Assembly (NCBI RefSeq): GCF_014647055.1
Contig: NZ_BMOL01000002.1
Location: 124,001 to 188,000 of the forward strand
From: Deinococcus aerolatus
GTDB taxonomy: Bacteria > Deinococcota > Deinococci > Deinococcales > Deinococcaceae
Reading direction: 5' to 3'
Length of the DNA: 64,000 nt
The notes under the pieces were generated by a model. It was not told the DNA's origin and did no database searches. It saw nothing but the letters and a program-made list of their open reading frames with translations. Each line of letters opens with the position of its first letter. Position 1 is the stretch's first letter. This document shows positions 20,221 to 28,458 of this stretch, piece after piece. Made by a program: the position numbers and the translations under genes.

Positions 20221-20249
20221 CAAAGCAGGCTGGACCCTTCAGGCCTGCT
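20221..20249 (-). terminator. Weak terminator after the DUF4258 gene
   Basis: A 7-bp stem AGCAGGC/GCCTGCT (20224-20230 with 20243-20249) ends in a short U-run on the minus strand, just past the stop at 20253. Confidence 0.4.
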
Positions 20250-20252
20250 CCT

Positions 20253-20915
20253 CTACCGTTTCCAGCGGCCCCGCCCGCGTGTCCCGGCCCTGGCGCCCGG
20301 CGTGCTGGTGCGGACCCTGATCTGCTCGTCGTCGTAGCGCAGCATCACGGCCAGACGGGCGCGGCTGATGATGTGGTGTGGGTGTTTGGGTACAAAGGCC
20401 GTCACGATATCCAGATGGCCGCCCGGGTAGTACTGCACCACCACATGCAACGGCAGGGCCACGCCGCAGGCCTCGAAGGTGCCGCAGACCAGCCAGCGCC
20501 GGTCTTCCGGGTACACGGCCCGGACCCGGCCGCTGAGCAGCACGCCCAGGATGTCGTGCTCCAGAAAGCCCTCGGCGCGGGCGTGCCCGATGGCGTGCGG
20601 GCACACGTGGTAGCGCGTGTCGTAGACGGCGTCGCGCAGGCGGGCGTGGGCACGCGACAGGCTGAATTCGTCGGTGGCAATGCCGACCAGTTCCACCTCG
20701 CGCTGCGGCTTGACCGGCGCGGGGCGCACGGCGCGGACAGGTGGCGGGGTGGGGGCGCGGCGGGCGGCCTTCTCGGCACGCGACAGCTGGGCACGCAGGG
20801 CCAGCAGGTCGGTTCCGGTCTGCACCCCGGCGGGCGGCGGCGCGGCAGGCACGGCGTGGCGGCCACCCTGGCGGTTGTGGTTGATCCCAAGCGGTTTGCT
20901 GGACTGTTTGGTCAC
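20253..20915 (-). CDS. DUF4258 domain protein
   Basis: 220 residues. A Pro/Ala/Arg-rich N-terminal half of low complexity leads into a DUF4258-like domain (about 105-210): [36 protein letters not shown] and [23 protein letters not shown]4258 resembles RelE-like toxin folds, but no antitoxin gene is adjacent. Start GTG at 20915 follows GGAGGTG at a good distance. The mRNA appears to have a 150-nt structured leader, unusual in this window. Function unknown. Confidence 0.75.
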   Translation of the reverse strand: MTKQSSKPLGINHNRQGGRHAVPAAPPPAGVQTGTDLLALRAQLSRAEKAARRAPTPPPVRAVRPAPVKPQREVELVGIATDEFSLSRAHARLRDAVYDTRYHVCPHAIGHARAEGFLEHDILGVLLSGRVRAVYPEDRRWLVCGTFEACGVALPLHVVVQYYPGGHLDIVTAFVPKHPHHIISRARLAVMLRYDDEQIRVRTSTPGARAGTRGRGRWKR

Positions 20916-21066
20916 GGCGAACACCTCCGAAAAAACGGTCCCCGCCTCCCCACACCTTTTTCCTCTGTTCCGGGCCACCGACCACCCTGCCCTTTAAAAA
21001 GAAAAGGCCCCTCGGACACGGCTTCGTGTCGGTGGGGAGGCAGGCGTCGTACCCTGTTCAGGGCAT
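20916..21066 (-). promoter_or_regulatory. Structured 150-nt leader with a two-codon upstream ORF
   Basis: If transcription starts like other genes here, the mRNA begins at the ATG at 21066, which is followed by CCC and TGA. Downstream are a CCCTG/CAGGG hairpin (21052-21063), a GACACG/CGTGTC hairpin (21015-21030) and a long-range 10-bp complement between 21032-21041 and 20944-20953, whose 3' arm lies about 30 nt before the GTG. It matches no riboswitch class that I recognise. Confidence 0.45.
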
Positions 21067-21072
21067 GGCGCC

Positions 21073-21078
21073 AATATA
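21073..21078 (-). promoter_or_regulatory. -10 element TATATT upstream of the DUF4258 leader
   Basis: TATATT preceded by TGC lies 6 nt before an ATG-CCC-TGA mini-ORF; it is the most A/T-rich -10 in the region. Confidence 0.6.
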
Positions 21079-21203
21079 GCACAGCGCGGCAAAACGGGCC
21101 GTGACGCGCTGGGCAGACAGCACGGACCCGTTGCTCCTAGGCTGGGAGACAGGACAGACCTCGCCCCTTGCCGCACCTCATTTTCCCGCTGGAGGACACC
21201 ACC

Positions 21204-22064
21204 ATGATCCGTTCCATGCAGGCCACTGATATTCCCGATATCCTCTCGCTGCTGCACTGGATGGACGCGGCCCCGGAGCGCGAGGTCTTCGCCCCGGATT
21301 CCCGAGACCCGCGCGAACTGCACCTGGAGTGCGAGGACGGCCTGTGCCTGGTGGAGGAAGACGACGACGGCGTGCGTGCGTACTGCGCCCTGTCGCCCTT
21401 CCGCGACGGTCTGGTGCTGGAGGGGCCGATCAGCGAGGGCGGCCACATGGGGGCGCTGCTGGCCCGCGCCGCACAGCACACCGACGGTCAGCCGGTCTAC
21501 GCCTTCAGCGCCCGCGATAACCTGCCGGTGCGCGCCGCGCTGGAGGGAGCGGGCTTTGCGCCCTTGCACAGCACCGCCTTCTACTCCGCGCCGCTGGACC
21601 GGATCGCCCGCAAGGCCCAGGTGCCGCCGGGGTACCGCACCACCGACAGCCTGCCGGTCGCCGAGTACCGCGCCCTGTACCGCGCCGCCGAGGACGCCTG
21701 GGCCGGACGCCTGGACTGGACCCCAGAGCAGTACGCCGCGCACTTTGCCGACGACACGGTGGGGCTCGTGGCGCTGTGGCGGGACAACCAGCCGGTGGGC
21801 TTTGCCGAGCTGGAATACAGCCCCGACGACGCCCGCGCCGACGTGACGTATCTGGCGGTTCACCCCGCCGAGCGCGGTCAGGGCCTGGGCCGCGTGCTGC
21901 TGGCCCTGGCCGCTGCCGAGGCGCAGGCCCGCCCCGAACTGCGGACCCTGCGGGTGCGGGCCCATGACCACCTGCATGCCGCCCGCGCCCTGTACGCGCG
22001 TGAGGGCTTCACCCACTGCCGCAGCATCGTGACGTACCTGCTGGAAGGGGAAGAGGAGGCGTAG
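21204..22064 (+). CDS. GNAT-family N-acetyltransferase
   Basis: 286 residues, apparently two GNAT-like halves. The C-terminal half carries the acetyl-CoA loop VHPAERGQGLGRVLL and ends with ARALYAREGFTHCRSIVTYL; the N-terminal half (about 1-140) has a degenerate GNAT outline (EDGLCLVEEDDDGVRAYCAL) and no intact RxxGxG loop. The ATG at 21204 is chosen because GGAGGA precedes it; an ATG at 21168 lacks support. Acceptor substrate unknown. Confidence 0.85.
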   Translation: MIRSMQATDIPDILSLLHWMDAAPEREVFAPDSRDPRELHLECEDGLCLVEEDDDGVRAYCALSPFRDGLVLEGPISEGGHMGALLARAAQHTDGQPVYAFSARDNLPVRAALEGAGFAPLHSTAFYSAPLDRIARKAQVPPGYRTTDSLPVAEYRALYRAAEDAWAGRLDWTPEQYAAHFADDTVGLVALWRDNQPVGFAELEYSPDDARADVTYLAVHPAERGQGLGRVLLALAAAEAQARPELRTLRVRAHDHLHAARALYAREGFTHCRSIVTYLLEGEEEA

Positions 22065-22153
22065 GCGCCTGCGGGCGCGGCAGCAGGTCCGCCCCGGTCC
22101 TGTCTGACCCAGCGTCCGCCCAGATTACGCGGAGATTCTCTGCAGAAGGGGTG

Positions 22154-23740
22154 CTACAGCCCCCGCGCCACAAACTCCGCCGCCCTGGCACCGATCATCA
22201 TGGCCGTGGCGTTGGTGTTGGCGTGGATAATGCGCGGCATGACGCTGGCATCGGCCACCCACAGACCCTGCGTGCCGTGGACGGCCAGCTGGCGGTCCAC
22301 CACAGCCTCCGGCCCGTCTCCCAGCGCCGCCGTGCCCACCGGGTGGTACAGCGTCGCCGCTTCGGCCCGGATGTGGGCGCTGATGGCCGCGTCGCTGCGG
22401 ATGCCGCCGCCAGGTAGCGCCTCGGCCAGTCGGTGGGCCAGCAGCGGCGGCGTGTCGGCGATCTCGCGGGCCAGCCGCACGCCCGCGATCAGGCTTTGCA
22501 GGTCACGTTCGTCGTTCAGATACTGCGGATCGATCAACGGCGCGTCGCGGACATCCGCTGAGGCCAGCGTGACGCGCCCCCGGTTGTGCGGTTCTACCAG
22601 CACCGGGCCCACCGAGAAGTGATGGCCGGGCTCCTTCGTGAAGCCGTGGTTCCGGAAATAGGCCGGGCCGAAATGAAACTGCAGGTCCGGTTCGTCGGTC
22701 TGCGGGCTCAGGCCGGGGCGGGCGTGGGCAAAGGCGGAGGCCTCGGCGATGTTGCTGGCCAGCGGGCCGCTGCGGTCGCGCAGGTAGTGGGCCAGCGCCA
22801 GCGGCTCCGGCATGGCGTCCAGAGAGGGCGTGCGCGAGCGGAAGATCACCGGGACGGCCAGATGGTCCTGCAGGCCCCCGCCCACGCCCGGCAGGTGGTC
22901 ACGCACGCGCAGGCGATGCCGCTCCAGTTCTGCCCGAGGCCCGACCCCCGAGAGCATCAGCAGTTGCGGGGTCTGGACTGCGCCAGCCGCCAGGATCACG
23001 CCGCCCGCTGGGGCATCCAGCGTGCGTCCCTGCCAGCGAAAGCGCACGCCAGCGGCGCGTGACCCGTCCCACAGCAGTTCCAGCATCTGCGCACCGGTCA
23101 ATACCGTCAGGTTGGGGTGATTCAGGACCGGCCTCACAAAGGCCCGGAAGGCGCTGTAGCGCTCGCCGCGCAGGTGGTTGCTTTCCAGCAGGCCCGCGCC
23201 TTCCAGGGTGCCGTCATTAAACGTTTGCGCCTCTGGAACGTGCAGCGCTGCCGCCGCCGCCGTCACGAACGCCGCGCTCAGGGGATGCTGGGCCGCCCGC
23301 GCCCCGACGGGCAACTCACCGTGGGTCCCACGGGTCCCGGAAGCCCCGCCGCGAAAGTTCTCCAGGCCCTTGAAGGCGGGCAGCACGTCCGCCCACGCCC
23401 AGCCCGCGCCCCAGCCGTCGTAATCGCGCTTCGACCCGCGGATGTAGATGGTGGCGTTGATGGCGCTGCTGCCGCCCAGCACCTTGCCGCGCGGCCAGTA
23501 GAAACGTCGCCCGTTCGCGTGGGTCTGCGGCACCGTCTCAAAGTTCCAGTCCACCGCCGAGCGGAACAGGCGCGGAAAGCCCGCCGGGGCGCGAATCAGC
23601 GGGTGGGTGTCGCGCCCCCCAGCCTCCAGCAGCAGCACCCGCAGCCCCGCATCCAGCAGCCGCCGCGCCGCCACGCAGCCGCCGGATCCCGCGCCGACGA
23701 TGATCACATCGGCCCGCTTTATTGCCGTCTGAACTGTCAT
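22154..23740 (-). CDS. GMC-family oxidoreductase (choline-dehydrogenase-like)
   Basis: 528-residue FAD-dependent alcohol oxidoreductase. The N-terminal FAD motif is VIIVGAGSGGCVAARRLLDA with EAGG, followed by RGKVLGGSSAINATIYIRG (GMC signature 1) and AGAVQTPQLLMLSGVG (signature 2). The C-terminal catalytic part has LYHPVGTAALGDG with the active-site His, and HANTNATAMMIGARAA. It is the intact paralogue of the decayed GMC gene at 5.8-6.7 kb. No choline or betaine genes surround it, so the alcohol substrate is open. Confidence 0.92.
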   Translation of the reverse strand: MTVQTAIKRADVIIVGAGSGGCVAARRLLDAGLRVLLLEAGGRDTHPLIRAPAGFPRLFRSAVDWNFETVPQTHANGRRFYWPRGKVLGGSSAINATIYIRGSKRDYDGWGAGWAWADVLPAFKGLENFRGGASGTRGTHGELPVGARAAQHPLSAAFVTAAAAALHVPEAQTFNDGTLEGAGLLESNHLRGERYSAFRAFVRPVLNHPNLTVLTGAQMLELLWDGSRAAGVRFRWQGRTLDAPAGGVILAAGAVQTPQLLMLSGVGPRAELERHRLRVRDHLPGVGGGLQDHLAVPVIFRSRTPSLDAMPEPLALAHYLRDRSGPLASNIAEASAFAHARPGLSPQTDEPDLQFHFGPAYFRNHGFTKEPGHHFSVGPVLVEPHNRGRVTLASADVRDAPLIDPQYLNDERDLQSLIAGVRLAREIADTPPLLAHRLAEALPGGGIRSDAAISAHIRAEAATLYHPVGTAALGDGPEAVVDRQLAVHGTQGLWVADASVMPRIIHANTNATAMMIGARAAEFVARGL

Positions 23741-23747
23741 TGGACCG

Positions 23748-23753
23748 AGTATA
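23748..23753 (-). promoter_or_regulatory. -10 element TATACT, leaderless GMC gene
   Basis: TATACT ends 7 nt before the ATG at 23740. The decayed GMC gene retains a nearly identical element. Confidence 0.6.
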
Positions 23754-23771
23754 GATGAGGGATGTCCATCC

Positions 23772-24386
23772 TCAGGCCAGCAGGCGTTCCATCAATCCCG
23801 GCAGCAGGCGGTAGATGTTGACGCCGCATTCGCGGTCAAATTCAACTTTCACATTCAGCTTCGCATGCCACTGGTCGGGCGTTCTGGCGTGGAAGGTGTA
23901 ACGCAGTGCGATGTCTACCAGCCTCTCCTCGACCGTGCAAAAGCCGCTGGCCAGCGCCAGCAGGCCGCACAGCTGGATCAGGCGGTCTTCCTCGGTCTGG
24001 CGGGCGCAGGCCACCAGACCACCCAGGCGCTGCCATTCCTCCGGCGTGCCGTCCCACTCGCCCTGAAGCGTGGCCATGTCGGGAATCACGAAGGCGTGCG
24101 TGAGGGCGATGCGGGCCGCGTCGGTGTAGCCCAGGTCCAACAGAAAGTCGTGGCCGTCCAGCAGGTGGCGGTCCCGGTTTGGTCCGGTGCGCCGTCCGAT
24201 GTCGTGCAGCAATCCCAATGTGTAGGCCCGTGTGGGGTCGAGGCGCGGGTGGACCGCAGCGATATGGCGCGCGGCCAGAGCGACGTACTGCGAATGTTGG
24301 ACCCACGCGCCGGGATTCATTTCAGCCGTCTGGGGAAGCAAGTGCTCGGCGGTCTGCATGTCCGGCAGCCTCAAGCCCGGCTCCAT
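23772..24386 (-). CDS. HD-domain protein (putative phosphohydrolase)
   Basis: About 204 residues with an HD metal-binding domain: HSQYVALAARHIAAVHP (first His), GLLHDIGRR (His-Asp pair) and DGHDFLLDLGYTDAARIALTHAF. Such proteins hydrolyse phosphate esters or nucleotides, but the substrate is unclear. The ATG at 24386 would overlap the end of the cysteine desulfurase gene by 16 nt; an ATG at 24359, just after a GAGG, is the alternative. It probably forms an operon with the cysteine desulfurase and perhaps the PASTA gene. Confidence 0.8.
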   Translation of the reverse strand: MEPGLRLPDMQTAEHLLPQTAEMNPGAWVQHSQYVALAARHIAAVHPRLDPTRAYTLGLLHDIGRRTGPNRDRHLLDGHDFLLDLGYTDAARIALTHAFVIPDMATLQGEWDGTPEEWQRLGGLVACARQTEEDRLIQLCGLLALASGFCTVEERLVDIALRYTFHARTPDQWHAKLNVKVEFDRECGVNIYRLLPGLMERLLA

Positions 24387-25504
24387 TCGGCGGCCTGCCT
24401 CAGTACAGCGGCGGCCTGATCGATTTCTTCCTCGGTGGTCTCCCGTCCGAAGCTGAAGCGCAGGCTGGCGCGGGCGTCGGCGTCGCTCAGGCCGATGGCG
24501 CTCAGGACGTGGCTTGCTTGCATGGTTCCGGCGCTGCACGCACTGCCGGCGCTGGCCGCTACCCCCAGCAGGTCCAGGTTCATCAGCAGCGCTTCACCGT
24601 CTGCCCCCGGCAGCGTCACCGACGCCACCTTCGGACTGCCGGCGTGCGGGTGATTGACCCGCAGGCCAGGAATGTCCGCCACCACCCCCACAAAGCGTTC
24701 GCGCAGTTGCCACAGGTGGGCGAAGGTCGACTCGCGCTCGGCCTCCGCCGCGCTCAGCGCCACGCCGGCCGCGTAGACCCCGGCCGTGTCCTGGGTGCCG
24801 GGGCGGGTGCCGCCCTCCTGCCCGCCGCCGAAGGTCACCGGGGGCAGTTCCGCGCCCCGGCGCACGTACACGAAGCCCACGCCGCGCGGGCCGCCCCACT
24901 TGTGGGCGCTGAAGGTGGCGTAGGTCACGCCCCAGTGCGGCAGGTTCACCGGCAGGACGCCGGGGGCCTGCACCGCGTCGCTGTGGTACGGCACGCTCCG
25001 TGCGGCGGCAACTGCGGCCAGGGCAGGGGTGTCCTGAACCGTGCCCAGCTCGTTGTTGGCGTGGTGGACCGACACCAGCGCCGTGTCGGGGCGCAGGACC
25101 GAGGCCAGCTCCTGCGGCGAGTAGCGCCCATCGGCATCGGGGGTCAGCCACGACACCGCCCAGCCGCGGGCCTCCAGCCAGCGGGCCGGGGCCAGCACGG
25201 CGGAGTGTTCGGTGGGGGTGGTAATCAGGTGGCCGGGGCCGCCGTGCCCCTCCTGCCACGCCCGCGCCACGCCCAGCAGCACTGCGTTGTCGCCCTCGGT
25301 GCCGCCGCTGTTGGCGATCAGCGTGCGCGGGTCCACGCCGAACGCGGCGGCGACGCGGGCGCGGCCCTCCTCCAGCACCTCGCGGGCTGCCTGTCCCGCC
25401 GCGTGAATGCTGGCCGGATTGCCCGGCAGGGCGGCGGCCCGGGCATAGGCCGAGAGCGCCGCGCCGGTCATGGGGTGCGTGGCCGCGTAGTCCAGATAGA
25501 TCAT
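24371..25504 (-). CDS. Cysteine desulfurase (NifS/IscS family)
   Basis: 377-residue class V PLP aminotransferase-fold enzyme that takes sulfur from cysteine for Fe-S clusters or thio-modifications. Starts MIYLDYAATHPMTGAALSAY. ANSGGTEGDNAVL and TEHSAV carry the PLP-ring histidine, SAHKWGGPRGVG holds the Schiff-base lysine, and GSACSAGTMQASHVL holds the persulfide cysteine. No IscU or SufU scaffold is adjacent, so it may be a second, tRNA-oriented or general desulfurase. It sits 28 nt downstream of the PASTA gene and overlaps the HD gene. Confidence 0.9.
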   Translation of the reverse strand: MIYLDYAATHPMTGAALSAYARAAALPGNPASIHAAGQAAREVLEEGRARVAAAFGVDPRTLIANSGGTEGDNAVLLGVARAWQEGHGGPGHLITTPTEHSAVLAPARWLEARGWAVSWLTPDADGRYSPQELASVLRPDTALVSVHHANNELGTVQDTPALAAVAAARSVPYHSDAVQAPGVLPVNLPHWGVTYATFSAHKWGGPRGVGFVYVRRGAELPPVTFGGGQEGGTRPGTQDTAGVYAAGVALSAAEAERESTFAHLWQLRERFVGVVADIPGLRVNHPHAGSPKVASVTLPGADGEALLMNLDLLGVAASAGSACSAGTMQASHVLSAIGLSDADARASLRFSFGRETTEEEIDQAAAVLRQAAEWSRA

Positions 25505-25532
25505 GGATTCAGGTCCGTCATGTGGGTGCCGG

Positions 25533-27230
25533 CTAGTTCGGGCTGACGGTGGCGTAATCTGCTCCGTCACGCCGCACGATGAACACCGCGTCCCCCGTGA
25601 CCTGCAACGGCTCCGAACTGTTGGCGTTGCGCCCGGCCAGCTGTGAGGCGTCGGTGGGCTGCAGGATGGTGCGCTCCCCGTTGGCGTCGCTGACCACCAC
25701 GCTGTACGTCCCGGCAGGCAGATCGGCGGGGAAGGTGTACTGGAAACCGACGCTGCGGGTTTCCGGGAGGGCGGCGGCCGGGGTGGCCGGAATCTCGGCG
25801 GGGGTGGGCGCCGTGACGTCCGGCGGCTCCTGCGGCTCCGGAATCTGCTGCTGCGGGATAGGCTCGGGCACGGGCTCCTGCGGCAGGGGTTGCGGCCCGC
25901 TGGGCACCTCGGGAGCAGGCGTTTCGGGCACCGGGGGCGGCGGCAGCGGCAGCGTGCCGGCTGGCCGGCTGGGGGCGCTGTAGCGGGCCACCGCCACGGT
26001 CAGGGTGACAGGACTGCCCACCTCGACCTGAACGAACTGGGCGGGAGTCTGCTCCAGCACGCTGCCGGGGGGTTGATCGCTGGGCTGCTCGCTGACCTTG
26101 GTGACCACCAGTCCGGCGGCGCGGGCGTACTCGCGTGCCTGCTCCACGGTCAGGCCCACCAGGGGTGGGAGCCAGGTCCGCTTGCCATTGACCCCGGTGC
26201 TGACCATGACCTGCACCGGCTGGCCGCGCTGGGCCGGGGACCCGGCCTCGGGCAACTGCGAGACAATGCGGCCTTCGGGGGTGTTGGTCAGGGTACCGTC
26301 CACCTTCAGCACCTTGCCCAGCACCATCGAGCGGTCCTTGAGGGTGCTTCTGGCCTGATCCAGATTCTGCTCCTCCAGCTTGGGCACCTCGATGGACGGC
26401 GGATTGTTGACCGTCAGCGTGATCAGTCGGCCCACCGGCAGGTTGGTGCCCGCCGGTGGGTCCTGCCGGATGATGGTCCCGATGCCCTGGCTGCCCGACT
26501 GGCCCTCGGTGTAGGTCACCCGGAACCCGTCCTCGGTCAGCTGCCGGGCGGCGGCGCGGGCCTCCTTGCCGCTCACGGCGGCCACCTCGCGCACCGGGGG
26601 GTTCAGGTAGATCTGTGCGGCCTGCGCACCGAGATAGCCCGCGCCGCTCAGGAACAGCAGGCCAGGGAGAAAGGTCAGCCACGCTCCGGGCTGCCGGGGC
26701 CGTTTGATGCGTCCGCCGTTCAGGGCCGTGAGCGCCTGTGCGTTGCGCGCCGCAATGTCTTCCGGCGTGCGTGGCAGTTGCAGGGCCCGCAGGTAGGCGA
26801 TGCGCGGCTCGTCACCCTCGACCACGATGTCGGCGTCGTTCAGGGCGTAGCCGTGTTCGGCCAGCCGGGCAGCCAGGGTGCGGACGTTGTCCACGACCTC
26901 CTGACGCTTCTTGGGCTGGGCCAGCACGCCCTCCAGCGGCACGCCGCCCACCGACTGCCACACCGCGTAGTACGCGCCGGGCCTCGCCACGATGTCGGTC
27001 AGCCCCACCGGATTCAGGGCGCGCAGCACCGAGCGGTACGCGTGAAACGCCTGCCGGTCCGCCGGGGTGGAAATGTCGAACCACGCCACCTGCCGGGTCA
27101 CGCCCTCGGCGGCCCGGACCTCGGACAGCGTCACGTTGCCCTGACGGGACAGTTCCCGCAGCACGCCGTACTTGCCGTCAATGGTGGTCATCCTGGTGGT
27201 CTCTCCCGCCGCGCTCGCCTGCCCCGTCAT
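25533..27230 (-). CDS. Membrane PASTA-domain protein with pseudokinase-like N-terminus
   Basis: About 565 residues. Residues 15-185 follow a Ser/Thr kinase outline (GKYGVLRELSRQGNVTLSEV for the N-lobe) but lack HRD and DFG: the corresponding stretch reads EHGYALNDADIVVEGDEPRI, so it should be inactive. A transmembrane helix (WLTFLPGLLFLSGAGYLGAQ) follows, then three PASTA repeats, each ending in patterns such as GTNLPVGRLITLTVNN, a long Pro/Glu linker and a beta-rich C-terminal domain. PASTA domains bind muropeptides or beta-lactams outside the cell. The ATG at 27230, near TATGCT, is preferred; 27191 is the alternative. Confidence 0.82.
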   Translation of the reverse strand: MTGQASAAGETTRMTTIDGKYGVLRELSRQGNVTLSEVRAAEGVTRQVAWFDISTPADRQAFHAYRSVLRALNPVGLTDIVARPGAYYAVWQSVGGVPLEGVLAQPKKRQEVVDNVRTLAARLAEHGYALNDADIVVEGDEPRIAYLRALQLPRTPEDIAARNAQALTALNGGRIKRPRQPGAWLTFLPGLLFLSGAGYLGAQAAQIYLNPPVREVAAVSGKEARAAARQLTEDGFRVTYTEGQSGSQGIGTIIRQDPPAGTNLPVGRLITLTVNNPPSIEVPKLEEQNLDQARSTLKDRSMVLGKVLKVDGTLTNTPEGRIVSQLPEAGSPAQRGQPVQVMVSTGVNGKRTWLPPLVGLTVEQAREYARAAGLVVTKVSEQPSDQPPGSVLEQTPAQFVQVEVGSPVTLTVAVARYSAPSRPAGTLPLPPPPVPETPAPEVPSGPQPLPQEPVPEPIPQQQIPEPQEPPDVTAPTPAEIPATPAAALPETRSVGFQYTFPADLPAGTYSVVVSDANGERTILQPTDASQLAGRNANSSEPLQVTGDAVFIVRRDGADYATVSPN

Positions 27231-27239
27231 TCGCCCCAC

Positions 27240-27245
27240 AGCATA
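27240..27245 (-). promoter_or_regulatory. -10 element TATGCT for the PASTA operon
   Basis: TATGCT lies 9 nt before the ATG at 27230, slightly more than the usual 6-7. Confidence 0.5.
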
Positions 27246-27357
27246 GCGCGGGCTGTGTGGGGGATGTGGGAGGTGAGGCGTCTGAACGTTGCCGGAGGCT
27301 GAACGGCTGAAGGCCCGGCGCCGTTCCAGGCGTCAGTCTGTGGACTGCGGCGCCCCG

Positions 27358-27654
27358 TCATCCTCCCAGTGCCCGCACCACCCAGTACGCCGCGAAGCCG
27401 CCCAGAATGCCCAGCGCGAGGTGCCCGCTGCGCCACACGATCAGCCCGCCCACCACGCCCGCGAACAGGCGGCGCGGCCACTCGGGGCTGCCCAGTACCT
27501 GGGGGACAATCAGTGCGGCAATCACGCTGACCGGGATGAATCGCAGGAAGGCCAGCCAGAACGGTGGGAGCCGCACCCGGCCCAGGTTGAGCCCCAGCCA
27601 GCGCGGAGGGTAGGTCACGGCCCACATCAGTGCGATGACGGCGGCGACGCTCAC
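27358..27654 (-). CDS. azlD: AzlD-family branched-chain amino acid transport protein
   Basis: 98-residue membrane protein with three to four hydrophobic helices and the AzlD start pattern VSVAAVIALMWAVTYPPRW. It pairs with AzlC to export branched-chain amino acids. GTG start in a GTGA overlap with azlC, the usual arrangement; azlCD are a two-gene operon. Confidence 0.88.
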   Translation of the reverse strand: MSVAAVIALMWAVTYPPRWLGLNLGRVRLPPFWLAFLRFIPVSVIAALIVPQVLGSPEWPRRLFAGVVGGLIVWRSGHLALGILGGFAAYWVVRALGG

Positions 27655-28394
27655 GCGCCCGCCTCGCGGCCCACTGACGTCCGGCCGCTCAGCCCTGCGC
27701 CCAGCAGCGCTCCGCCCACCCCGGCCAGCAGGACCACCACGCCGCCCGGCAGCACGCGCGACAGGCCCCAGGCCGCCAGTCCCGATACCAGCGCCACCAG
27801 CACGGTCACCCGCCCGCGCAGCATCGGCACCAGCAGGCCCAGAAAGGCCAGCGGAAAGATCACGCCCACGCCAAGTGCTTCCGGCGAGGGCAGCACTGCG
27901 CCGCCCACGGCCCCCAGCAGCGTGGCCGCGTTCCAGACCACGTACAGGCTGAGTTCGGCGCCCAGCAGGTAGCCGAAGCCTGGGCCGCCTGGCTCGTCCT
28001 GCCCCCTGACCGTGACCATCCCGTAGGCCTCGTCGGTCAGAAACTGCGCGGCGAGCAGGCGTTGCGGCCGGGTCAGCGGCACCTGCCGCGACAGACTCAG
28101 GCCGTACAACAGGTGCCGGACGTTCAACAGCGCGGTGGTGGCGACAATGCCCAGCGCCGAGGCCCCACCCACCGCTCCGTAGCCCGCGAACAGCCCCGCC
28201 GCCGCGAACTGCGAGGCCCCCGCGAACACCGTCAGGCTCATCAGCTGCGTTTCCCACACGCTCAGGCCCGAGGCCCGCGCCGTGACCGCGTAGGCCGCTG
28301 CGAAAGGCACCATGCCCAGCCACAGAGGCGTCATGACGCGAAAGCCGCGCCAGAAGGCGGGCCAGAACGGCGACAACGGGGCAGGCGCAAGCAT
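27651..28394 (-). CDS. azlC: AzlC-family ABC-independent amino acid exporter subunit
   Basis: 247 residues, about six transmembrane helices. Family signatures include GMVPFAAAYAVTARASGLSV, LTVFAGASQFAAAGLFAGYG and LNVRHLLYGLSLS, then FLTDEAYGMVTV. Works with AzlD in branched-chain amino acid efflux at the inner membrane. The leaderless -10 TAAGCT is 7 nt upstream. Confidence 0.92.
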   Translation of the reverse strand: MLAPAPLSPFWPAFWRGFRVMTPLWLGMVPFAAAYAVTARASGLSVWETQLMSLTVFAGASQFAAAGLFAGYGAVGGASALGIVATTALLNVRHLLYGLSLSRQVPLTRPQRLLAAQFLTDEAYGMVTVRGQDEPGGPGFGYLLGAELSLYVVWNAATLLGAVGGAVLPSPEALGVGVIFPLAFLGLLVPMLRGRVTVLVALVSGLAAWGLSRVLPGGVVVLLAGVGGALLGAGLSGRTSVGREAGA

Positions 28395-28401
28395 TGCCGC
28401 C

Positions 28402-28407
28402 AGCTTA
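28402..28407 (-). promoter_or_regulatory. -10 element TAAGCT, leaderless azlC
   Basis: TAAGCT ends 7 nt before the ATG at 28394. It is divergent from the hydrolase promoter 40 bp away. Confidence 0.55.
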
Positions 28408-28445
28408 GCGGGTGATTATTTGGTGGGGATTGGGGGTGTCCCATC

Positions 28446-28451
28446 TATTGT
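28446..28451 (+). promoter_or_regulatory. -10 element TATTGT, leaderless hydrolase
   Basis: TATTGT ends 7 nt before the ATG at 28459. Confidence 0.55.
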
Positions 28452-28458
28452 GGTGGAC

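Noticed and set aside
25501..25521. Six-codon ORF ending in ATGA at the cysteine desulfurase start
   Set aside because: Looks like the wecB case but has no -10 at the proper distance and lies inside a probable operon; probably chance.
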